A DNA stretch of 31,645 nucleotides, taken from assembly GCA_014904845.1 (NCBI GenBank), contig MU119658.1, forward strand, positions 1 to 31,645, given 5' to 3'. Both the position numbers and the translations under genes were made by a program. The stretch is from Acephala macrosclerotiorum (taxonomy: Eukaryota > Ascomycota > Leotiomycetes > Helotiales > Mollisiaceae). Position 1 is the first letter of the stretch. Each line of letters opens with the position of its first letter. Below the pieces are notes generated by a model, which saw nothing but the letters and a program-made list of their open reading frames with translations, was not told the DNA's origin and made no database searches. Positions 20,040-31,645 of this stretch are shown piece after piece.

Positions 20040-21318
20040 CTTTAAACGTTTAAGTATTTTAAAACTTATAAATATAAAATATTTAAAATTTAATATATAT
20101 AATTTTCTATATTATAAAATATTATTTTAAAAGTTTTAATTAATTTTATTAAACGAATATTAAAATATATTATTATAATTTTAAATTTAATCGAATTTTA
20201 ATAATTGTATTTTAAATTAAATTTTTTAATAAATTTAATTATATTTAATAAAATAAAAATTATTATTTATTAAATTAAAAATTATAAATAAATTTTTTTA
20301 TTAATTTTTAAAAAAAAAATTTTTTATTCGTCGTTAATTTATAAACGAATTAATTAATAAATAATTTTTTTTTTAAATTTTAAATTAATAATTTTTAATT
20401 TATATTAAAATTTTTTTTTTTATATTAAATTATATAATTATAAAATTAATAAAAATAAAATTTTAATATATTAATATTTTAATATTTAAAATAAAAACGT
20501 ATTTAAATAATTTTATAATTATTATTTTTATTAAATATAATTATATTTTATTAATTTATATAATAAAAAATTAATAAAATTATTTAAAAATTTTTATTTA
20601 TAATTAATATAATTCGTATTACGTAAATAATATGTAATTTAATAAAAATTAATATTAATTTTTAAATTTAAATTAAATTATAATATATTATTAAATATTA
20701 TTAAATTATAAAATTTTAATATTATATTAATAATTAATTAAATTATTATATTTATTATTTAATTAAAATATTATTATAAATTTATTTATTTTTATTTTTA
20801 ATAAATATAATATTTATTAAAAATAAATTTTAAATTTTTTATAATATTTAAAAATTAAATTAATTTTTATAATTAAATTATTAATATTTATTAAAATATT
20901 AAAAAATATTTATATTAAATTACGTTTTTATATAATATAATAATATTTTATTAAAAATTATTATATTTTAATTTAAAAAAAAATTAATTTAAATTTTTTT
21001 TATTAATATTAAATTATATTAATTATATAAACGATTTAATTATTTCGTTTATAATATATAAAAAAAACTTTATTAATAAAATTTTAATAAAACGTTAAAA
21101 TAATAATAATTAAAATTAAAAAAATATTTATTAAAATTTATAATATAAATTTTTTTTTTTTTTTTATATATTATTATATTAAATTTATAAAATTATTTAT
21201 AATATATTAATTAAAAAATAAATTAATAAATTTTTTTTTTATAAATAATATATTAATAATATTAATAATAATAATAATAAATTTTTTTTAATTTTATTAT
21301 AATATTATTATAATATTA
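20040..21318. repeat. AT-rich, RIP-like block (left part)
   Basis: After a transition at 19890-20040, nearly all C and G disappear. Remaining ones are mostly CpG (AACGAATA, TTCGTCG, AACGTATT). There are long A and T homopolymers and no coding frame. It includes 20474-20600, one copy of a dispersed repeat also found at 21989-22107 and, inverted, at 22400-22465. Confidence 0.85.
20474..20600 (+). repeat. Dispersed repeat, copy A (heavily mutated)
   Basis: Aligns by eye over about 120 bp with 21989-22107, sharing AAAATAAAAACGTATTTAAA and ATTATTTTTATTAAATA. Where they differ, this copy mostly has T or A where the other has C or G, plus about one single-base gap and a few other changes. It is therefore the more degraded copy. 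Confidence 0.75.
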
Positions 21319-21319
21319 A

Positions 21320-21870
21320 AAATGTTTCTCTCGTGCCGAAAGAAAAAGTCCGTCCGTCGACTCGCAAGCGAGCCAATCAGCGGACGGGTCTTTTCTTTCT
21401 TTACTCGACGTATATTTTGCTTCGCAGGCCTCGCAAGGGCGCCCTTGCAAGGGACTACAAAGTCTTCGACTTTAGTAATCTATTCAATTTATTTCTATTT
21501 CAAGTTCTAAGTTAAAAGCTCTTAATTTGAGCGTTTTATAAGCACTTGAAGTTGGTATAATTATTGAGGTGATAGTAGTTTGAGATTCTGCCGGGCGGTG
21601 AGAGCCGATAAGCTGATAAGCTCCTTAGTGCCTAAGGCAGAAATCCAGTTGCTACGAAGTATTATTACCAGGGGGACACTCCCTGGGACCCCCGTTGAGA
21701 GCTGCGCAGCTATAAAGCTAGATTCTGGTGTTTTATTGCTTTAATGCCTAAGGTAGAAACGCACTTCTAGTAGAGCCTCACACCAAGGGAACACTCCCTG
21801 GGACTCCCGTCTCTTATATTGAATTACTACAATCGATTCAATCAATTTAAATCACTTTTTTTAGTATATA
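21320..21870. other. GC-richer island rich in palindromes and degenerate tandem units
   Basis: About 550 bp of near-normal composition sits within AT-rich DNA. Near its left edge, CCGTCCG (21350-21356) pairs with CGGACGG (21381-21387), enclosing CTCGC-AA-GCGAG (21361-21372). GCAAGGGCGCCCTTGC at 21433-21448 is a perfect 16-bp palindrome, and AGCTGCGCAGCT near 21700 is a perfect 12-bp palindrome. Two related units start near 21670 and 21785 (GACACTCCCTGGGACCCCCG versus AACACTCCCTGGGACTCCCG), each preceded by TGCCTAAGG(C/T)AGAAA; a third, mutated unit with TTGCGCAGCTATAAA follows at about 21873-21923. No tRNA cloverleaf or convincing protein is seen. It is probably a non-coding mobile-element fragment. 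Confidence 0.6.
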
Positions 21871-21988
21871 TTTCAGGGGAAGACTCTTTGAAACTCTCTT
21901 TAAAAGTTGCGCAGCTATAAAAATATTTAATATTTAAAATTGAAATATATTTAAAAATTTTAGTGTTTTTTATTAAAACGATTATCGA

Positions 21989-22107
21989 TTTTAATACTTA
22001 AAATAAAAACGTATTTAAAATTTTTACGATTATTATTTTTATTAAATACGATCGCTATTTTATTAATTTATATGATAATAAGTTAATAAAAATATTTAAA
22101 AATTTAA
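21989..22107 (+). repeat. Dispersed repeat, copy B (less mutated)
   Basis: Direct-orientation partner of 20474-20600. It retains C and G at sites where that copy has T and A, for example AATACGATCGCTATTTT against AATATAATTATATTTT. It therefore approximates the pre-mutation sequence. Confidence 0.75.
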
Positions 22108-22399
22108 AATTGAATAATATTTAATTAAATTTTAATTTATTTTCAAATATTAAATAAATTATATAATAATTTAAATTAATATTTAAAGTGTAATACAATT
22201 AAAATTTTAATATTTTTTTATTAAAACGATTATATATTATTTTAAAATTTTTAAATTATTTTATTTATAATATTTTTAAAAAAAAATTATATATTTATAA
22301 AATTAATTAAACGTATTTTAATAATAAAAAAATTAATATTAATTTTTTTTATAATAAACGATTTTATTTAAATTTAATTAAAATATTTAAAAAATATAA

Positions 22400-22465
22400 T
22401 TTTATTTAATAAAAATAATAATTATAAAATTATTTAAATACGTTTTTATTTTAAATATTAAAATA
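22400..22465 (-). repeat. Dispersed repeat, copy C (inverted)
   Basis: The reverse complement is nearly identical over about 65 bp to the first half of 20474-20600, including AAAATAAAAACGTATTTAAA. Together with copy A it brackets about 1.9 kb in inverted orientation, including the GC-richer island. These could be terminal inverted repeats or nested insertions. Confidence 0.7.
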
Positions 22466-24360
22466 TTTATTTTTATTGATTTTTTAATTTTTTTATAAAA
22501 AACGAATTTATAATTTTTAAATATATAATATTTTTAATAATTAATTTAATAAATCGAATTAAAAAAATAATTAAAAAAATATAAATAATTATTAATATTT
22601 TTTATATAAATTAAAAAATTAATAAAAATTTTTATTTATTTTTAAAATAAAAAATTTAATAAAATTTAATAAAAAATTTAATATAATTTAAAAAATTTTA
22701 TTATTAATATAAAAAATAATATATTAAAATTAAAATAAAATTTTTTTCGAAAATTAAAAAAAAAAAAAATTTAAATATAATATAATTACATAAAATTAAA
22801 AACGTTTAAAAAATAAAATAAAATAAAAATCGTAAAATTAATAAATTTTTATTATTATAAAAAAACGAAAAAATAATAATATATAATTTTTAATTTTTAA
22901 AATAAAATTTAAAAATATAAAAATAATATTATAAAAAAATATAATTAAAACGAAAATTAAATTTATTTTAATCGATATAAATTTAAAAATTATTAAAAAA
23001 AATAATTTAAAAAAATAATTTTATTAATATAAAATAAAAATAAAAATTTTATTAAAAAAATTTTTAAATTTTTTTTTAATAAATATTATTATTATTTTAA
23101 TAATATAAAATTAAATATAAAAACGATTATAAATAAATAAATATATAAAACGTATTATAAAAAACGAAAAAATAAAAATAAAAAATTATAAAAATTTTAA
23201 AATTATTTATAAATTTTTACGAATTAATTATATAAAAAAAAATCAATAATAAAATTTATTATAATTTTAAAATTAATATATAAAAACTTTAAAAAATATT
23301 ATATAAAATTTAAATATAATACGTATATATATTATATTTAATAATTTATTAAAATTAAATTATATTTTTTAATATTTATATGATAATATTTTTATTACTT
23401 TGAAATCTCGAATAAATAAAAATAATTCGTTTAAATACAAAAACTTTTTTCAATTTAATTATTTTAATATTAATATTACGTTTATAATTAATCGTAGTAT
23501 AATTTTATCGATTTTATAAGAATTTCAATATTACAATTTTACGAAAATTTATTTAAAATTATTAATTTAAAAAATAATTTAAATACGAAAACGACAAATC
23601 GTAAATTTAATTAAAATGCATTTTTTTATAAAATAAATTTTTATTGCGATCGATAAAAATCAAAAAATTCAAATTGTAACGTAATAATAAATTTGAAATT
23701 ATATAGTTTAATAATTAATAATTTTAAACATTAAATTAAACATTGAATTAAATTAATAGTTTTTTTATTTCGATAAAAATATTAAAATTTTATTTAATTT
23801 TCGAATTTTTTATATATATTTAATTAATTATTAATATTTTTAATAATATTAATATTAATTAATATTAAATAAATTAATAAAAAATATAAAAATATTTTAA
23901 AAAAACGTTTTTAAATATTATTAAATTATTAAAAAATATAATTTTAATATTTTTTTTTAATTTTTAAAAATTTAAATATATTAATAATAAAAATATTCGA
24001 ATTTTTTATTATATATATTTAAAAAATTAATATTATTTTATAATTAATTAAAAAAATTTATAAATTATAATATTTATTTTTATTTTATTTATTTTAATTA
24101 ATTATTAAAATAATTTTTAAAAAATTTTTATAAAATATATTAAAAAAATATTTAAATTAATAAATAAAATAATTTTTATTTTTAAAAACGAATTATTTAT
24201 TATATTAAAATTAAAAAAAAAATATTTATAATTATAAATATTATAAATTTTTATTAAATATTATATTTAAAAATTTTTATTAAAAAAATAAATATAATTA
24301 TTTATTTTTATAAATTATTAAAAAAAAATTTAAATATATTAATATATTATATTTAATAAT

Positions 24361-24605
24361 TGTTAATAATATTAAAATATTCGAATATATTAATATATTA
24401 CGTTTAATAATCGTAGTTTTTATATATTGAATATAAAAATTATTAATTGTTTAAAGAATTAAATTTGAAATTAATAATATTAATATATTTTCAATTTTTA
24501 CGTTAATTCTTTTTTAATTAAAACACGTAATAAACACGTATATATATTTCGATATTAGTAATATTTATTTTTATAGTACAGATTTAATTTATTTTTTAGT
24601 GTAAT
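24361..24605. repeat. Left direct terminal repeat (LTR copy)
   Basis: Matches 31255 onward for about 200 bp, sharing CGAATATATTAATATATTAC, TTTAATAATCGTAGTTTTTA, TATTTTCAATTTTTA and AATAAACACGTATATATATT. It is less mutated than the right copy: G at several sites that are A there, and ACGTTAATTC where the right copy reads ATATTAATTT. The right end is uncertain. Confidence 0.65.
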
Positions 24606-27600
24606 TTTCTAATTAATCGTAAATTTAATAAACAATTTTATAATTTAAAAATTTAATATTTATAAAATAATTATAAAAAATCGCTTGTTCAAAAAAAACA
24701 AATAAAAAAATCTCGTGATTATACTAGTTATATTATAAACTTTTTGTAAAATTATAACAATTTTATATAATATTAATTGGACAATTTTTAAAGAAAAAAA
24801 ATAATCGTTTTTAAAACAAAAAATATTTTTCAATTTTAATATTTTATATTATATTCATTTTTCTTTTTATATATATATTTTAATTTTTATTTTAATTAAT
24901 ATTTTTTTCTTATAAAATTAATATAAAATTTAATTCGATAATATTTCAATCGTAATAAAAAAAATATTATAAATTGTATCGTTTTATTTTTTAATTATTC
25001 GTATATTCGTAAAAAAATCGAAAAAATATTAATTAATACTTAAATCAATAATCGAAATTAAAAAAATAATTAAATCAATAATTTAATTATTTCGTTTTCA
25101 TATTGTAAAAATTTTTTCTATTTATATTATATTTTAAAAAATCGTATTTTATACAATTAACAAATTTTTATTCGTAATATTAATTATATTATATAATTAT
25201 TAAAAATATTAATAATTCAACGTATTTTAAACGCGATCGAATTTTTATAATATAATATTTTAATCGATTTAAAAACTAATTAATAAAATTAAAATTTGTT
25301 AAAATATAAAATTTTTTTAAAATTGATTTATTATAATAAAAAAATTATATTTAATATTATTATTAATAAAATCGAAAAATCAATAATAAAATAAATAAAA
25401 CAAATAATAAAATTGTAAAATCAATAATTGAATATTTTAAATTATAATCTACGTAATTAATCAATAATAATTAATTATATTTTTATATTTTCAAAAATTT
25501 AACTCGAAATAAATTAATTTATTCGATTTAAAAAAATAAAAATTTTAATTCTATTTTAAATTTTATCTCTTTTTACTTATTTTTTTATTTTAATCATAAA
25601 ATTATTTGTATTAATAAATATTTACAAAATTTTATTTAAATTGAATTTTATTATAATATTTATCAAATTATTATTTTTATATATTTATTATACTTTTTAG
25701 AATTTTTTATATTCGTACGATTATTTCAAAATTATAATATCGATTATAAAACGTTTTTCGTTTATTGTTTTTAATTTTATTAAATAATTATATAAAAAAT
25801 ACGAATTTATATAAACAATAATAAAAATATTAAATAAATCGAATTATTTTATAATTATATTAATAATAAAAATTATTACAATTATTATATTCATTTTATT
25901 AATTATTTTATAAATTTCAAATATTAAAACGTTTTTAGTAATTTTTTTATATTTTATAAAATTTTAATATATTAAATTACTTTTTATTTTAAAATCGTTT
26001 TTTGTTCAAATTTTATTAATTATTATAATTATATATTTAATTTACGAGTTTAAATTAATATTATTAATATACGAATTATTTATAAATACAAATATTTTAA
26101 TCGTTTTTAAATCGATTAAAATATAATAAATATTATACAATAAATTATTTTATTATTATTTCAATTTTTTATTTAAAATTATTACATTTTTTTCAATCGA
26201 AATTTAATATTATATTACGATTAATAAATTAAAAACAATTTTTAATTAATAAATAAATATAATATACGTTTTATAAATTTATTATTTTCGATATTAATTA
26301 AAATAATTTTTAATTTTTAAATTAATAAATTCGATTTTTTTGTTTTAATTTTTTTATTTAAATTGTATTTTTTTTTTTTTAATAATTATATAATTTTATT
26401 ATTGAATATTAATTAATTCGTAAATATTAAATATTTTTTATTTTTTGTTTACAATTTAATTTTTTTCAAATTTTTTTTTTTTTCAAATTCGTAAATTATA
26501 ACGTCGATAATTTTAATATATTATTTATTTATATATTAATAATTTCAAATTTTTTTTTATTCTTTTTAATAAAAAACAAAAATTATATATCGAAAATTTT
26601 ATTTTTAATTCGAAAATATAATATTTGTAATATATAGCGAATTAATAAATATTTATTTTTACGAGTTTATATAATAATTTTTTTATAATTATAATTATTT
26701 TTTTAAAATAAAAATATATATATTTTTTTTAATAAATTAATAAAAATTATTCGTTAAATTAAAATTTACAATTATATATATATTTGTATAACGTTTTATA
26801 ATTATACTATAAAATTGTAATTTTAAATTAAAATTAAAATTAAAATTATTTTTTAATTTACTCGTGAAATAATAAAATTTTTTATAAAAATAAATTTTTT
26901 CAATTTATTATTAAAAATTTAAATTACAATTTTCGTTTTTTCATATAATTCGTTTATTATTTTATTTTTAATTTCGTGTATTAATTTAAATTTAAAAATC
27001 GAAATATTTTTATACGTTATTAAATCGTATTATATAAATTTAAAAACGTTTTTAATAAATAATTTTTTTTTATTATAAAATTTTCAAAAATTTTTTAAAT
27101 ATAATAATAAATTTTTTTTTTTATAATTTAATTACGAGTTTTATATTTGCTTTTTTTTTATTTGTTATATAAATTATATTGATTATAAATTTTTTTTTAT
27201 ATAATATTAATTAAAATTTTTATTATTCGTAAATTATTATTATTATTAATATTTATAAAATCAAAATAATTTTATTCGAAATAAATTATAAATTTAATTT
27301 TAATTTTTATATTTTTTAATTAATTACAATATTTAAATTAAATTTCGATTAAATTAAATAATTATTATTATTATTATTTTAATTTTTAATTTTTTATATT
27401 ATTTTTATCGATTTTAATCTTTTATTTTTTTACGTAATTTTTATAAATTGTTTTTTTTATCGATTTTTCAATTTGCGATTTTCAAAAATAAAATTTTATT
27501 ATAATTAATTTAAAATTTATTAATTTATAAAATAATTAAAATATTATTAATTTATCGTTTAATTTGTATACAACGAAATTCGTTTATTATTTTATAAATA

Positions 27601-30600
27601 ATATTTTTTTATTATTATTATTAATATAAAAATATTTGTATTAAAAATTTTAAAATATATTTTAAATACTAATAAAATAAATACAAATTCGTTCAATTTT
27701 ATTAAATCGTTATAAATTTTTATTACTATTTATAATATTTATTTCTTTGTAATATATTTTATTATTTCTTTCAATATAATTATATAAACTCGTCGTAATA
27801 AAATATAATATTATTTTATTTTTTTAATTAAATTATATATTTCAATTGAAATTTTTTTTTATTTTTATTATTACGATTTTTATTTACTATTTAAATTTTG
27901 TAAACACGAAATTTTTTTTAGTATTATAAATTAAAAATTTTAATAATTTTAAATACGTATTAATTTAATATTTTTTAATTACGTTTTATATCGTTTATAT
28001 AAACATTTTATAATAAAATCTACAAATTATAAAATCGTATTATTATTTAAATATATAATATTAATAATTATTAAATAATTAAATTTATAATCGTTTAATA
28101 AAAAAATTTAAATCGTTTTAACGATTTTGTATTAATAAATATTCAAATTTTTTATATACGCGTTATAAATTTGTATTTATTAAATAATATCAAATAAAAA
28201 AAATATTTAATTTTATTAATAGAAACTATAAATATTTTTATTTATATATAATTAATATAATTATATTATTATTATATTTTTTATGTAATTTTTTACGTTA
28301 TTGAATTAAATTTTAAATTTATTTATATTTTCTAAAAATAATATATTATAAAATATAATATAAAAAATAATATTTTTAATAAAAATATAAATTTTAATCG
28401 TATTTTCAATTTTTATATTATTTATTTCGAATTAAATTTTTTTTTTACGATTTGAAATATTAAATTTAATTCGTAAATCGATTTTTTATAAAATTATAAA
28501 TTGATTGTATTTTATAATTAATATAGTAATTACATTTGTATTTAATAATATATTTTAAAAAAAATTTATAATATATTTATTTGTAAATTAAATTCTTTTT
28601 TTAATTTAAATATTTTTTTAATTAAATAAAATATATCGTTTTAAATTAAAAAATATTACATTTTTTAATTATTTAATTTTATAATTAATTTTTCAATATT
28701 AACGTATTTTGTAATAAAAAAATTGATTTTTATAAATTTTTAATTACTTTTTTTTTATTTCTCGAAATTAAACTTTTTTATATTTAAAATAAAAATATTA
28801 AAAATATTTATTTTATTTTCATTATTGAAATTTTTTTTTTTTTTTTATAAATTAAAAAAATCTAATAATTTATTATGAAAACGTATTTTTTATATCGAAA
28901 ATAAATTTCGTTTTTAAATTTTTTATATATTTATTATTTTTTTTTAAAAAAATATTTTATTAATTAATATTTTATTTTTTTACAAATATAATATTTTTTT
29001 TTCTCGAATAATTATTTCAATTATATTTATTTTAATTATATTTATTATCGCGATTTTTATTTACTTCGTATTTATTGTATTTATAATTAATAAAATAAAT
29101 ACTAAAATTCAATTATTTTATATTTCATTTTTTTTTCAATTAATTAAATAATATACTACAATTAATATTAAACGTTTTTCAATATATTTTTAAAATTTAT
29201 CAAATATATACGATATTTTTTAATATTATTACAAATTCGTAAAATACAATTTTTTATATTATTATTTTTACGATTTTTTTTTTTCGATTATTTTCTTCGA
29301 ATTTATTATAATTTATCAAATAACAATTCGAGATTTTCGATTAATTTCTTAATAAAAATTTTTTTAATAATATTTTATAAAAAAAAATTTTTTTTTTTTT
29401 TTTTTAATATATTATTAAAATATATAAAATTTCGAATTTAATTTTTATATATTTAATAATTTTTTCAAACGAAAAATTATAATAAAAAATATTATTCAAA
29501 TAAAAATTTTATATTTATTTTTTTAATATAATTAAAAACGTTTTTTCGTATATATTTAACGTAATATTTATATTATTATAATAAACTCAAAATAATTTCA
29601 ATTTTTTATTAAAAAAATCGTAAATTACTTTTTTATATTTATTATTATTATTAAAATAATTTTTTTTTAAATTATTAAATTTTTTAATAATTTAATTTTT
29701 TAATTTTTTTTTTATTCGAATTTTTAAATTTTTTTTTTTTATATTATATATTTAATATTCGTTATAAATATTTTATTAAAAATAATTAATTTTTTAAAAT
29801 TTATAATCGTTTTATTATATATTAAAAAATTGAAAAATTTATTATCGTTATAAATTTAATTCTAATAAATTTTTTTATTTATATCGTAAATAATATTATA
29901 TTTATTTGAAAATTTATTTGTAATATTAATTTTTTATTATTTTTAATCGAATAAATAATTTTTTTTTAAATATTATTATTTTAAATATTATTATTTTATA
30001 ATAAATTATTATTTTTTATTTATTTTTTATTTTATTAAATTTTTTAACGATTTTTTTTAAATCTTTGAAATAATATTTTTGAAAATACGTATATTTTATT
30101 TTTATTTTGAGATATTTTTTATTATAATTTTTAATTTATATTAAAAATATTAAAAATTATTTTTTCGTTTTTTCGAATTAATATTTATAAAATTTTTTGA
30201 GAATTTGATTATCGAATAATAAATATATTTTATTTGAATTTTTATTATATATTTAATTTAAATTTCAATTTTTATATTTTATTTAAAATAATTAAATTTA
30301 ATCGTAATTGATTTTTTAAATTAAATTGAAAATTAATTTTTTTTTTTTTATTTATTACTATATTTTCGTATTTGATCAAATTATATATTATTATCGTTTT
30401 TAAATAAAAATTTCAATTTATTTATTTAATCGTTTACATAATATATAAATTTTATTTTTTTAAAATAGTTTTTTAAACAAATAATTTTATTATTAATAAT
30501 TATTTTAAAATGTATTACTTTTCAATTTTTAAAATTATTTATATAAAATTTTTATAAAATAAAATTTTTATATTTAAATTTTTTAAATATTTCGAATTTA

Positions 30601-31254
30601 TATAAAATAAATTCGTTTATAATAAATTTATTTAAATTTATTTTTTTAAAATCGATTTATTTTTCGTATTCGTTTTTATTATAATAAAAAAAATATTCAA
30701 AAAAAATAAATCGTTTTTTGAAAAAAAAAAAATTTATTTTAAATATTAATTTATATTTAATAAATTTATTTATTTATATATAAAATATAAATAAAAATTT
30801 AAATTGATCGTAATTTAAATACGTTTTAAATAACGTAAAAATTTATTATTTTTAAAAAAAAATACAATATATAATACTTTTTATCGTTTTAATTATTAAT
30901 TCAAAAAAAATAAAATTTTCGTAATCGATTTTTTTATTATACGTAATAAACGCAAATTAAAAAAAACGTAATTAAAATTTTAATAATTATTTTTTCAAAA
31001 TTTTAATATTATATATAAAATCTTTTAAATATTAAAAAAAAAATAAAGTATAAAAATTTTAAATATCGAAAAAATATATATTTTTTTACGTAAAATTTTT
31101 TTAATATTTTTTCGTAAAATTTTTCAAATATCAAAAAAAAAAAAAATATATATTTTTAAATTTCGAAAAAATATATATATTTTTTATATAAAAACTTTTT
31201 CTAATTTAAATTTTATTATTTTGTATTTAATTAATAAAATCAAATATTAATTAA

Positions 31255-31645
31255 TATTAATAGTATTAAAATACTCGAATATATTAATATATTACGTTTA
31301 ATAATCGTAGTTTTTACGTATTAAATATAAAAATTATTAATTATTTAAAAAATTAAATTTAAAATTAATATTATTAATATATTTTCAATTTTTATATTAA
31401 TTTTTTTTTAGTTAAAACATGTAATAAACACGTATATATATTTCGATAATAATTATAATTTTTATATATTAAATATAAAAATTATTAATTATTTAAAAAA
31501 TTAAAAATATAAATATATTTTTAAATTTTATATTAATTTTTTTTAATTAAAATACGTAATAAATACGTATATATATTTTAATATTAATAATTTTTATTTT
31601 TATAATAAAAATTTAATTTTTTATTTTATTATAAATTTAATAAAT
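31255..31645. repeat. Right direct terminal repeat (LTR copy), cut by the window edge
   Basis: Corresponds to 24361 onward. It carries an internal tandem duplication of about 145 bp: the stretch from AATCGTAGTTTTTACG at about 31300 through AACACGTATATATATTTCG near 31445 is repeated in more mutated form at about 31450-31585. After that it resumes alignment with the left copy beyond 24556. Confidence 0.6.

Larger units (their letters stand above)
21875..31645. repeat. AT-rich, RIP-like block (right part), to the window edge
   Basis: Gene-free AT-rich DNA continues to the end of the window. Two strata can be read. In about 22200-23340, remaining C and G are mostly CpG. From about 24600 to 30900 many CpA, TpC and some TpG survive, with more C than G on the plus strand. 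A partly spared patch lies at about 23380-23760. No open frame of useful length survives. Confidence 0.85.
24361..31645. mobile_element. RIP-degraded LTR retrotransposon (probable)
   Basis: A repeat starting at 24361 recurs in direct orientation from 31255, an offset of 6.9 kb, which fits the size of a Copia or Gypsy LTR element (at least 7.2 kb). The left copy begins TGTTAATAA, the right TATTAATAG, consistent with a TG terminus mutated to TA. The differing sites are nearly all C/T or G/A. No gag or pol frame survives. The interior plus strand is T-rich and, at 29101-29340, has 13 non-CpG C against 1 non-CpG G, so the coding strand may be the minus strand. The primer-binding site, polypurine tract and target duplication could not be located. 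Confidence 0.6.

Noticed and set aside
21322..21510. A 62-codon frame in the GC-richer island
   Set aside because: It is composed of the palindromic DNA and runs into AT-rich sequence. No family resemblance is seen.
1..31645. tRNA, rRNA or CRISPR-like arrays
   Set aside because: GTTCGA-type T-loop matches (for example near 7902 and 19724) lack acceptor and anticodon stems. No regularly spaced repeats with unique spacers were seen.
21875..31645. Mitochondrial DNA as the source of the AT-rich blocks
   Set aside because: No mitochondrial genes, tRNAs or rRNAs are visible. The blocks flank spliced nuclear genes, contain direct repeats with RIP-like transitions, and vary in residual CpG.

Overview
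The window looks like a piece of a filamentous ascomycete (Pezizomycotina) nuclear genome. The evidence is short GT-AG introns of about 48-60 nt with CTRAY-like branch sites, a recognisable frequency (frq) circadian clock gene, and a bipartite composition: ordinary gene-bearing DNA at about 2.05-20.04 kb, bounded by extremely AT-rich tracts that resemble repeat-induced point mutation (RIP) isochores. The FRQ N-terminus looks leotiomycete-like to me, but that is an impression rather than a phylogenetic result.

Layout, left to right. 1-2045 is an AT-rich, gene-free tract with a (TAA)n microsatellite and a small surviving island. 2046-2300 is a junction with inverted and direct repeats. 2300-3375 (minus) is a dead cytochrome P450, CYP53/benzoate 4-monooxygenase-like, with nonsense changes, an internal deletion and a frameshift. 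3791-6835 (minus) is frq, two exons and 993 aa, with a long upstream region carrying a 9-codon uORF and five GATCGA-class sites of the White Collar type. 9196-11511 (minus) is a 690-aa coiled-coil protein of unknown function with a regular histidine ladder. 12048-14769 (plus) is a 10-exon, 694-aa HSPA12-like Hsp70 ATPase, divergent from the coiled-coil gene. 15884-16471 (plus) is a 195-aa Q/E/R-rich helical protein. 17308-18517 (plus) is a 366-aa zinc-free MDR oxidoreductase. 19301-19750 (plus) is a 149-aa NTF2/SnoaL-like protein.

From about 20.04 kb the sequence is AT-rich again. A GC-richer island at 21.32-21.87 kb holds strong palindromes and degenerate tandem units. The final block appears to contain a mutated LTR retrotransposon of at least 7.2 kb: direct repeats begin at 24361 and 31255, and nearly all of their differences are C/T or G/A transitions. 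Surviving C and G residues in much of the AT-rich DNA are mainly in CpG, which the usual CpA-first RIP preference does not predict by itself. Inside the LTR element the remaining non-CpG C/G is strongly strand-asymmetric.

How the genes may work together: FRQ is the negative arm of the clock and should be activated by the White Collar complex through the GATCGA cluster. The coiled-coil gene, the Hsp70-like ATPase and the small helical protein sit together and could be a functional module (an Hsp70-type ATPase with helical partners). That is inference from position and architecture only. All exon joins were deduced by eye from splice signals, reading phase and family expectation.
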